From: a virus
Strand: one strand, 5' to 3'
IMG/VR virus record: IMGVR_UViG_3300020428_000037
Location: 1 to 36,754 of that record
DNA: 36,754 bases
The notes below the pieces were generated by a model. It searched no databases. It saw only the letters and a list, made by a program, of their open reading frames with translations, and was not told where the DNA came from. Position numbers and translations under genes: made by a program. This document shows positions 31,577 to 36,754 of the stretch, piece after piece. Numbering within the stretch: position 1 is the first letter of the stretch; each line of letters starts with the position of its first letter.

Positions 31577-33783
31577 TGTCTAACTCTTGCCATATCACTA
31601 ACTAATTTTGTTTGTGCTTTCATCTGTTCTCTATCTCTTTCAACTAATGCTCTAATAACAGTAGTTTCAACTTGAGTTCCATATTTTGCCTCAATTTCTG
31701 CGGCCTTTAGCATGATTTCAGCATCTAGTTTATCTCTGTCTAAATCATCTCTACGCTTCATTTCTTCAGTTTCTAACTCTATTTTTGCATTAGCTTTCAT
31801 CATATTAGCTTTAATTTCTTGAATTTGTACTTGAATTAACTGTTCTGAAACATCAGGTTTCTTTTGCATCATAGATTGTCTTTGTTCAGGTGTCATTTCA
31901 GGAACTTCTTTAAAGAACATAGACGCATCTTTAAATCCAGCAAGTTCTACCATTTTTGCCATAGTATTTCTGTACTGTGTCATTTCAACTAAAGGATTAG
32001 AAGCGCCTAATGTTTGTAGTATCTGTTCTTGTTTTGACGCTATTTGACCTAGATATTGCATACGCTCTTGTGCAGTTCCATTACCGAGACCTACATTAAC
32101 TACGCAATCCATTCCTGTTTGCCAAACTCTAGGGTCAATAGGAATCCATTCATTGCGTAATCGAACTGTTCTTTCTTTATCTTGGTGTCTAGCAAGTAAT
32201 TCGTAAATACCTTTGAATAAAGGTTTCATGCCTGTTTCAGCAAATATTCTAGCTATTAATTCTATATGTTGTTGTCCGCCTTGAACAGTTGCTTGAACGG
32301 CTGAAGCTGTAGCAGATTGTAACGCATCAGGGTCTAATCCCATTGACGCTTTAGAAATTCCAGTTCTGTTTTCTTTTACTTCATCTAAGTAATTCAACAT
32401 AGGAAAACAATCTTTACCAACAAATGGCATATTAAAAGGTTGTACTGCACCTGCATTTCGTTGACGAATAATACCACCAACTTCTGTATTCATAACATCT
32501 TCTATGTTTGCTTGTCCTTCAACAACTGCAACTCTAGGGTGAACACTTAATGCAAGACTATCTAACATAGAACGCATAACCATTGATTTAACTTTTTGTA
32601 TATCTTCAGTTATATCTGCAATACTAAGTCCAAAGAAAGTATGTGGCTCAGGGTCAGGGCAGAAAGAAACGAAAGGTATCTGGTCGCATTTTAAATTCTT
32701 TTTAATTTCGTAATTATCACCTACACAACATAATCTTCTTAGTTCTGCTATGCCATCGCCTGTCATATCTATCTTCATATACGCTTCGACATATTGAACT
32801 TTTAAGTTAGCGTCATCTTCTACAGGATTAATACCTGCATCTGAGTAAGTGTTTCTTGCTTGATATTCTGCGTTATCGTCTAATTGTGTTTCATAAGGTG
32901 TAGCAAACTTCTGAACTTCGTCATAATCATATCCCATTTCCACTAAATCAGAAACAGTTAGGTATCTTCTGTGAGCAATGCAATAAGCATCTTTCATTGA
33001 AGTAGCATCTCTATCAATCAAAAATTCTTCTGGTGGGACTGACTCAACCCTTACGCAACCATGTTCTTTCTTTCTTGTAACTTTCACATCATGTAATTGT
33101 GGTGTCATCATGCTTTGTTGCATTAACTCAGGTATAACTTCTTCAATTTGTTCTTCTGTTTCAACAACTGCTTCAGCTTTTGGAAACGCAGGGTCAGGAT
33201 ATGAAATAACTTCTGTTACTTCTACTTCGTCATCTGCTTCTAATACTGCAAGTTCGTTGTCGCTTATTCGTGAATATTCGTAATATTCAGCATGATAAGT
33301 TGTGTCCCAGTAATATTTTAAGATTCCGTTCTTACATAACAAAGCATCTTTAAAAGCATTATAGAAAATTGGAAAACCATCGTTGTCTTGTTGTAGTACA
33401 ATTCTGTTTATGTAATCTGTAGCCTGTTCAGCTAGTTTAATATCTTCTTTACCAAAAGGTACAAACTCAACTACATTTTCGCTTGAGAAGAATATTCGCA
33501 TAATACTAGGTAATATGTCTGCGATTGTGTCGTGAACATCAAGTGAGATAACTTGGCTTCGCCCATCTTCTTCGTTTCCAAATGGTTTACCCTGATAGTA
33601 GTCAATGCTCGTAGCCCGTAATGGTGAAATTGTGTTGTCAATGAAATCAACAGCGTCATCAAGAGCAGAGCCCACAATGCCTTGTAGTTCCTCTTCTGAC
33701 GGTCCTTCATTGTTAAACTCTCCAGTAGCTTCGCCTGACATATCACCTACATCTTGGGCTTCGTAAGTTTCGTCATACTTCAT
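31573..33783 (-). CDS. Portal protein
   Basis: Predicted 736-aa portal, in the size class of P22-like portals. The N-terminus is acidic; then come LRATSIDYYQGKPFGNEEDG and VHDTIADILPSIMRIFFSSE, a typical portal wing region; then the stem and crown region with RNAGAVQPFNMPF and KENRTGISKASMGLDPDALQ. The last 80 residues are a charged helix compatible with a barrel (KANAKIELETEEMKRRDDLD). It forms the dodecameric DNA channel at one capsid vertex. The start overlaps the stop of the 39-aa lysine-rich gene. Confidence 0.93.
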   Translation of the reverse strand: MKYDETYEAQDVGDMSGEATGEFNNEGPSEEELQGIVGSALDDAVDFIDNTISPLRATSIDYYQGKPFGNEEDGRSQVISLDVHDTIADILPSIMRIFFSSENVVEFVPFGKEDIKLAEQATDYINRIVLQQDNDGFPIFYNAFKDALLCKNGILKYYWDTTYHAEYYEYSRISDNELAVLEADDEVEVTEVISYPDPAFPKAEAVVETEEQIEEVIPELMQQSMMTPQLHDVKVTRKKEHGCVRVESVPPEEFLIDRDATSMKDAYCIAHRRYLTVSDLVEMGYDYDEVQKFATPYETQLDDNAEYQARNTYSDAGINPVEDDANLKVQYVEAYMKIDMTGDGIAELRRLCCVGDNYEIKKNLKCDQIPFVSFCPDPEPHTFFGLSIADITEDIQKVKSMVMRSMLDSLALSVHPRVAVVEGQANIEDVMNTEVGGIIRQRNAGAVQPFNMPFVGKDCFPMLNYLDEVKENRTGISKASMGLDPDALQSATASAVQATVQGGQQHIELIARIFAETGMKPLFKGIYELLARHQDKERTVRLRNEWIPIDPRVWQTGMDCVVNVGLGNGTAQERMQYLGQIASKQEQILQTLGASNPLVEMTQYRNTMAKMVELAGFKDASMFFKEVPEMTPEQRQSMMQKKPDVSEQLIQVQIQEIKANMMKANAKIELETEEMKRRDDLDRDKLDAEIMLKAAEIEAKYGTQVETTVIRALVERDREQMKAQTKLVSDMARVRQ

Positions 33784-33892
33784 TTGTTTTCTTCTCTTTT
33801 TTTGAAACTTTGGTCTTTTTGGTTTCTTTCTTAGGTTCGTTTCTGTTCAATAATTCCTGAACATCATGTTGAGCATCATATCTCGTAACCAT
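33773..33892 (-). CDS. Tiny lysine-rich protein before portal
   Basis: A 39-codon frame with AAGGA 7 nt before its ATG. The first half is VTRYDAQHDVQELLNRNEP and the second is a lysine cluster (KKETKKTKVSKKEKK). Its last 11 nt overlap the portal start. It is the first gene after the candidate promoter at 33940, so the ribosome-binding site and overlap support real translation. Function unknown; the lysine-rich tail suggests contact with nucleic acid. Confidence 0.6.
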   Translation of the reverse strand: MVTRYDAQHDVQELLNRNEPKKETKKTKVSKKEKKTNEV

Positions 33893-33939
33893 GTAGGATT
33901 CCTTATTCTGACACTATATATATAGCGTTTCTACTGTTT

Positions 33940-33968
33940 ATTATAATGATTCTGAAAATTTTTCGCAA
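33940..33968 (-). promoter_or_regulatory. Sigma70-type promoter for the portal-led late genes
   Basis: On the minus strand, TTGCGA (33968-33963), a 17-bp spacer and a perfect TATAAT (33945-33940). The expected start near 33933 gives a leader of about 40 nt to the 39-aa gene. A GATTC site lies in the spacer. The neighbouring CTATATATATAG palindrome (33914-33925) could be an operator. Confidence 0.65.
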
Positions 33969-33996
33969 AGAAGTTATTAAATACTTGTAGTAAAGA

Positions 33997-34085
33997 GGGG
34001 GGTCTCTCTAATATAGGAAATATACTCAAGTTAGTGTGTGAGTATCTAAGCTATATCAAGCACTATCACTTAAACGAAGGGGGGG
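33997..34085. other. Intergenic region with poly-G runs and inverted repeat (candidate packaging site)
   Basis: Runs of six G (33997-34002) and seven G (34079-34085) flank an inverted repeat ATACTCA (34022-34028) / TGAGTAT (34039-34045). Such G runs are rare in this AT-rich sequence. The element lies directly downstream of the small terminase gene, a usual place for pac or cos sequences. The remainder of 33893-34172 shows no convincing gene. Confidence 0.35.
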
Positions 34086-34112
34086 CAAATTTCAGCGTTT
34101 TATATAAAAGTT

Positions 34113-34134
34113 AAGTCATTGAATTAATTGACTT
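34113..34134 (-). terminator. Weak terminator-like hairpin after the small terminase
   Basis: AAGTCA (34113-34118) pairs with TGACTT (34129-34134) around a 10-nt AT loop. On the minus strand AACTTTTAT follows. It lies 39 nt past the terS stop. The stem is short, so some transcription may continue into the portal genes. Confidence 0.35.
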
Positions 34135-34172
34135 TTATTTATTATTGTAAATGTGCTGTAGCAAATAGACAA

Positions 34173-34661
34173 TTATTTATTAATCTTTAATGCCTCAAGG
34201 TGTAAATCTTGAGTCGATATATTAACCTTTACATCATTGCCACCACCAGCCTTGAACTGTGAATTATAAGACCCTGCCTTCCATTTCCTAGTATCTATCT
34301 GGAGTTTGGCTTTGTTTATTGAATCGCTATCCAAATCCACGCCGTCGGCTATTTCTATAGCCTCTTCCATTGTTTTATGTGCCATTTCCTTTTGTGCCAC
34401 CTCTCTCACCCGCATAACTTCTCCTTTAAAGTCCCCTTTAAAAGAATCACGAGGTAAGTCCAAATACTTATAAAATACTGACCAAGTTAAACTATCCTTA
34501 TTTGGTCTGGTGAAGTCAGGTAGTAAAGGACATTTACCTTTAATAATTTGATTAAAAGAATACCCTTCCGCCAATGCTTCTAATAATCTAGCATCTAAAG
34601 ACTCAAGTCCTATTTCTTTTAAATGATTTAATGCTTTCCTTGTTATTGGTTGTCCTGCCAT
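34173..34661 (-). CDS. terS: Terminase small subunit
   Basis: Predicted 162-aa DNA-recognition subunit. The N-terminal helical region has an HTH-like pattern (LDARLLEALAEGYSFNQIIK), and the C-terminal part shows INKAKLQIDTRKWKAGSYNSQF, a clear match to the K/R-W-x-A region common to phage small terminases before their C-terminal strand. It would bind the packaging site and stimulate the large subunit. GAGGACG precedes the ATG. It heads the late operon and is divergent from the accessory operon across the iteron region. Confidence 0.82.
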   Translation of the reverse strand: MAGQPITRKALNHLKEIGLESLDARLLEALAEGYSFNQIIKGKCPLLPDFTRPNKDSLTWSVFYKYLDLPRDSFKGDFKGEVMRVREVAQKEMAHKTMEEAIEIADGVDLDSDSINKAKLQIDTRKWKAGSYNSQFKAGGGNDVKVNISTQDLHLEALKINK

Positions 34662-34695
34662 TTTGATTCGTCCTCATGTAATTAATTAGATTCAT

Positions 34696-34724
34696 AATAT
34701 AATATTATTTAATAAAAGATTCAA
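34696..34724 (-). promoter_or_regulatory. Sigma70-type promoter for the small terminase gene
   Basis: On the minus strand, TTGAAT (34724-34719), a 17-bp spacer and TATATT (34701-34696), about 35 nt before the terS start. GANTC sites overlap the -35 box and lie on both sides (34665, 34689, 34718, 34730). Confidence 0.6.
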
Positions 34725-34753
34725 TTACTGACTCAAATAGCAAATTGCATTTC

Positions 34754-34773
34754 ATAGCGTATATATACGCTAT
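34754..34773. promoter_or_regulatory. 20-bp perfect palindrome, candidate operator
   Basis: ATAGCGTATATATACGCTAT is fully palindromic over 20 bp. It lies just upstream of the terS promoter and next to the iterons. A dimeric regulator or initiator could bind here. A related core (TATATATAGCG) appears at the portal promoter near 33917. Confidence 0.6.
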
Positions 34774-34781
34774 TGAAAGTA

Positions 34782-34950
34782 TGCAATCTTGCAATCCTTA
34801 AGAGCGTTTAAAAGTATAAAAGTTATTAAATGCAATCTTGCAATCGTTTAAGTTATTGATTTAATTACATAAATAAAAATGCTTGTGATGATTTGCAATA
34901 ATGCAATCAGTAAAATAAATGTTGCATTTACCTATTTTATAGATGCAATC
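34782..34950 (+). repeat. TGCAATC iterons, paired at 8-bp spacing
   Basis: TGCAATC occurs at 34782, 34790, 34831, 34839, 34902 and 34944, with the variant TGCAATA at 34894. Three pairs have exactly 8-bp phasing (34782/34790, 34831/34839, 34894/34902). Inverted partial copies (TTGCAT) lie at 34746 and 34922. All point the same way. This is the layout of replication initiator or repressor binding arrays. Confidence 0.75.
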
Positions 34951-35015
34951 TCAAAAGTTATTCACAACTTATTAACAACTAATTTAATTATTTTGTAAAT
35001 TTGTTTAAAATGATG

Positions 35016-35044
35016 TTGACAAGGTTTTACTACTATGGTAATTA
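35016..35044 (+). promoter_or_regulatory. Promoter of the plus accessory operon
   Basis: TTGACA (35016-35021), a 17-bp spacer and TAATTA (35039-35044). The -35 is perfect and the -10 is weak, which suits an activated or phage-modified promoter. It would start the operon that, across the circle, ends at the terminator at 3523. Confidence 0.5.
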
Positions 35045-35088
35045 AATACCCATAAGTAAATTTTATTAATCAATTAAGGAGTAACATT

Positions 35089-35307
35089 ATGAATATAACA
35101 AAATATAAAAACCCAGATGATGTAAGAGATTGGACAGATTTCTTTGTAGAATTAAACGCAAAAGAAATAGAAATAATCTGCAATCATTTAATAAAATATC
35201 AACAAAAAGAAAATGATAATTTGATTGAAAGTTTATATGAAAAATTATCTAATTTTGACAATCATCACAATCAAGATGATACATCAATTCAATATTTTAC
35301 AGGATAA
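35089..35307 (+). CDS. Small hypothetical protein, first gene of accessory operon
   Basis: Predicted 72-aa acidic helical protein (DWTDFFVELNAKEIEIICNH then LIKYQQKENDNLIESLYEKL) with a His/Asp-rich tail. AAGGAG precedes the ATG. It is the first gene after the iteron region, where regulators or initiators of the region are often found, but no HTH is visible. Not recognised. Confidence 0.65.
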   Translation: MNITKYKNPDDVRDWTDFFVELNAKEIEIICNHLIKYQQKENDNLIESLYEKLSNFDNHHNQDDTSIQYFTG

Positions 35308-35319
35308 TTTTATTAATCT

Positions 35320-35343
35320 GGGGTTGGCAATTCCGCTGACCCC
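35320..35343 (+). other. GC-rich hairpin upstream of ardC
   Basis: GGGGTTGGC (35320-35328) pairs with GCTGACCCC (35335-35343), two wobble pairs, around a 6-nt loop. No U-tract follows. It stands out in an AT-rich intergenic gap 12 nt after the 72-aa gene and could be an attenuator or an RNA end-protecting hairpin. Confidence 0.5.
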
Positions 35344-35366
35344 CAACAACTAAAAAGGAAAACATT

Positions 35367-36341
35367 ATGAAAAAATTAAATATCAAAGGTCTTAAAGGTT
35401 CAGCAGTCAAAAAAGAGATTGAGGACACTATGTCAGCCAATATTCTAGAAATGATGAACCAACCAGGCTCAAATCACTGGTCCAAGAATTGGTCAACCAA
35501 TTCAGCTATGAACCAAGACGGCACACCTTATAGAGGTTACAATGCCTTAATATTACCTTGGGTTAAATATGATATGGGTTACAAGTCCGATTTTTGGGGT
35601 ACTTTCAAGAATTGGAAATCCAAAGGCTTTTCAGTTAAGAAAGGCGAATCATCAACGGCAATTATCTTTTCATCACCAGTATTAGAGGATTACGAGGACA
35701 AAGACGGCAACACCAAACAAAGACCTAAATTTTGGTTATATAAGGTTTATAGCGTTTTTAATGCACACCAAGTTCAAAATGAGCAAGGTAAGTTGGCAAG
35801 TAATTGCGAGCCTTACATGATGAAAAGACCTGCCGAGGTTCAATTTACCATGGACTTAACTCAAAAGGTTATTGACTCATATCTTACAAGCCAAGACATA
35901 GAGTTAAAAGAAGGTGGCAATAGAGCGTATTACAGTCCTAGCCAAGATTTTATTGGTATGCCTAAAAAGTCCTCATTTTTTGATAATGGTGTAACGGCAG
36001 AACATAGTTATAAATCCACGCTATTACATGAGATTGGCCACAGTACAGGTCACGACTCAAGGCTTAAAAGAAACATATCCAATATGTTCGGCGATGATGA
36101 TTATGCCTTTGAGGAGTTAATAGCAGAATTTACGGCCGTGTTCATGTCAGCCCATACAGGTTTAGCGGTCAGTCCACCAATGAACCATGCTAGTTATATT
36201 AAAAGCTGGAATAAAAGGTATCACGAGGACAGCCGATACATTGTCAAGGCTATCAGCAAAGCCTCGAAAGCCTGTCAGTTTATCATGGATAATTCATGCC
36301 TAGCAGAACAACAGGAAGAGGAGGTATCAAAGTCAGCCTAA
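35367..36341 (+). CDS. ardC: ArdC-like antirestriction protein
   Basis: Predicted 324-aa protein. The N-terminal ssDNA-binding ArdC domain shows NHWSKNW, PYRGYNALIL (residues 54-63) and FWGTFKNWKSKGFSVKKGE (76-94). The C-terminal zincin-like metallopeptidase domain has HEIGHSTGH (221-229) with the downstream acidic ligand region EELIAEF (249-255). ArdC proteins travel with incoming single-stranded DNA on plasmids and phages and protect it from restriction. AAAGGAA precedes the ATG. Its stop codon TAA (36339-36341) lies inside stem I of ribozyme copy 2, so translation termination and ribozyme folding overlap physically. Confidence 0.88.
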   Translation: MKKLNIKGLKGSAVKKEIEDTMSANILEMMNQPGSNHWSKNWSTNSAMNQDGTPYRGYNALILPWVKYDMGYKSDFWGTFKNWKSKGFSVKKGESSTAIIFSSPVLEDYEDKDGNTKQRPKFWLYKVYSVFNAHQVQNEQGKLASNCEPYMMKRPAEVQFTMDLTQKVIDSYLTSQDIELKEGGNRAYYSPSQDFIGMPKKSSFFDNGVTAEHSYKSTLLHEIGHSTGHDSRLKRNISNMFGDDDYAFEELIAEFTAVFMSAHTGLAVSPPMNHASYIKSWNKRYHEDSRYIVKAISKASKACQFIMDNSCLAEQQEEEVSKSA

Positions 36342-36393
36342 CTGACGAGGATTATATATCCGAAACTAGGTCTTAATTGACCTAGTCTTAGGC
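36336..36393 (+). ncRNA. Type I hammerhead ribozyme, copy 2
   Basis: Stem I 5' strand GCCTAA is at 36336-36341 and core CTGACGA at 36342-36348. Stem II is GGAT/ATCC (36349-36352 with 36358-36361). GAAA is at 36362-36365. Stem III is CTAGGTC/GACCTAG (36366-36372 with 36379-36385) with a TTAATT loop. The cleavage triplet GTC ends at 36387, and stem I 3' strand TTAGGC (36388-36393) pairs perfectly. Compared with copy 1, base changes in stems I, II and III are compensated by their partners, which is direct covariation support. Predicted cleavage after C36387 leaves a 40-nt leader for the 48-aa gene at 36428. Confidence 0.93.
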
Positions 36394-36427
36394 AATAAAG
36401 TCTATAACAACATAAAGGAGAAACATT

Positions 36428-36574
36428 ATGAATGATGCAATTTTCATAAGTTTAATAATAAGTCTAATATTTGCTGGAGTTTCAGCATTAGCATACTGGA
36501 TGGCTCTACCAACATTAGAGCAATTCGACAATAAAGAGAACTTCTATAAATCACTAACAAAGGAGGATTTTTAA
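36428..36574 (+). CDS. 48-aa single-pass membrane protein
   Basis: A 48-codon frame with AAAGGAG ahead of its ATG. Residues 5-27 form one membrane helix (IFISLIISLIFAGVSALAYW), followed by an acidic cytoplasmic-type tail ending LTKEDF. It is the first gene of the RNA segment that the two ribozymes would release. Its stop is one nt before the ATG of the next gene. Function unknown. Confidence 0.7.
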   Translation: MNDAIFISLIISLIFAGVSALAYWMALPTLEQFDNKENFYKSLTKEDF

Positions 36575-36575
36575 G

Positions 36576-36754
36576 ATGGGAACTAGATGTAATATAGCAA
36601 TCGAAACTGGTGATACCACACTTTGGATTTACAGGCATTGGGACGGTTATCCTGCAGAGACAGGCAAAGACCTAGCCACAAAGCTGGTAAATGTTAAAAG
36701 CGCCAATGAGTTTATTACCAAATTAATTAATGATGATGCTTATGAGGTAACAAC
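36576..36754 (+). CDS. Small conserved phage/plasmid protein, cut by the window edge
   Basis: The frame begins MGTRCNIAIETG and contains WIYRHWDGYP, a pattern seen in small proteins encoded near antirestriction genes on phages and plasmids; function unknown. AGGAGG lies 9 nt before the ATG. The frame is open at the right edge with two bases of a codon left. Joining these to bases 1-7 gives Thr, Val, then TAG, a complete 62-aa protein whose stop lies in stem I of ribozyme copy 1, exactly as the ardC stop lies in copy 2. Confidence 0.8.
   Translation, partial: MGTRCNIAIETGDTTLWIYRHWDGYPAETGKDLATKLVNVKSANEFITKLINDDAYEVT

Larger units (their letters stand above)
34662..35088. other. Non-coding control region, candidate replication origin
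   Basis: A 427-bp AT-rich region without a credible gene, between the divergent terS and 72-aa genes. In order it holds GANTC sites, the terS promoter, a 20-bp palindrome, seven TGCAATC-type iterons, a consensus DnaA box TTATTCACA (34958-34966) followed by the AT-rich segment ACTTATTAACAAC, and the plus-strand promoter. Iterons, DnaA box and AT-rich DNA together are the usual parts of a theta-type origin. The same iterons could instead be operators for the divergent promoters. Confidence 0.55.

Noticed and set aside
34880-34999. 39-codon open frame on the plus strand through the iterons, starting ATGCTTGTG.
   Set aside because: No ribosome-binding site, its codons are made of the iteron repeats, and it lies in a region better explained as control DNA.
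36444-36638. Minus-strand frame of 64 codons near the right edge.
   Set aside because: Antisense to two small plus-strand genes that have strong ribosome-binding sites and coupled starts.
1-36754. CRISPR arrays, tRNA or rRNA genes, insertion sequences.
   Set aside because: No regularly spaced repeat-spacer array, cloverleaf or transposase was seen by eye; short direct repeats are explained as iterons or protein repeats.

Overview
This window is the genome, or nearly the whole genome, of a small tailed phage with a podovirus-like gene set. It is AT-rich (GC about one third by eye). It carries a P22/SU10-type head module (small terminase, portal, scaffold, HK97-fold capsid, SU10-type adaptor), short-tail proteins, and a replication module of Toprim primase-helicase, gp2.5-like SSB and RecE-like exonuclease. 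I see no DNA polymerase, RNA polymerase, tRNA or recognisable endolysin. The style resembles marine podoviruses of low-GC alphaproteobacteria such as the pelagiphages. That host assignment is inference.

Layout. (1) Plus strand, 35016 to the right edge and then 1-3558: an accessory operon with a 72-aa ORF, ardC, a hammerhead ribozyme, two very small genes, a second hammerhead ribozyme, several small genes, a TET-associated-type glycosyltransferase, a serine recombinase, a 76-aa ORF and a strong terminator. (2) Minus strand, 11363 down to 3683: the replication operon (exonuclease, SSB, methyltransferase, primase-helicase, small proteins, large terminase). (3) Plus strand, 11556-13442: a short unit led by a GHKL ATPase with a zinc-protease motif, read from a nearly leaderless sigma70-type promoter. 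(4) Minus strand, 34661 down to 13439: the late operon (small terminase, portal, scaffold, capsid, adaptors, tail proteins, lysis-like membrane cassette, large internal virion proteins).

The most striking element is a pair of type I hammerhead ribozymes, at 1-61 and 36336-36393. Both have an intact catalytic core and all three stems, and the stems differ by compensatory changes. In the right copy the stop codon of ardC forms part of stem I. Joining the right edge of the window to the left edge completes the last open reading frame with Val-stop, and that stop falls at the same place in stem I of the left copy. This implies the sequence is a circularly closed genome cut at an arbitrary point. 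Together the ribozymes would release a 422-nt RNA carrying two tiny genes and would give the downstream mRNA a 5'-OH end.

A 427-bp non-coding region (34662-35088) carries paired 8-bp-phased TGCAATC iterons, a 20-bp palindrome, a consensus DnaA box and divergent promoters. It is the best candidate for a replication origin or control region. A second copy of the DnaA-box segment lies at 13081. Two further intergenic regions (3563-3629 and 9726-9837) have strong RNA-like secondary structure that I cannot assign to a known class.
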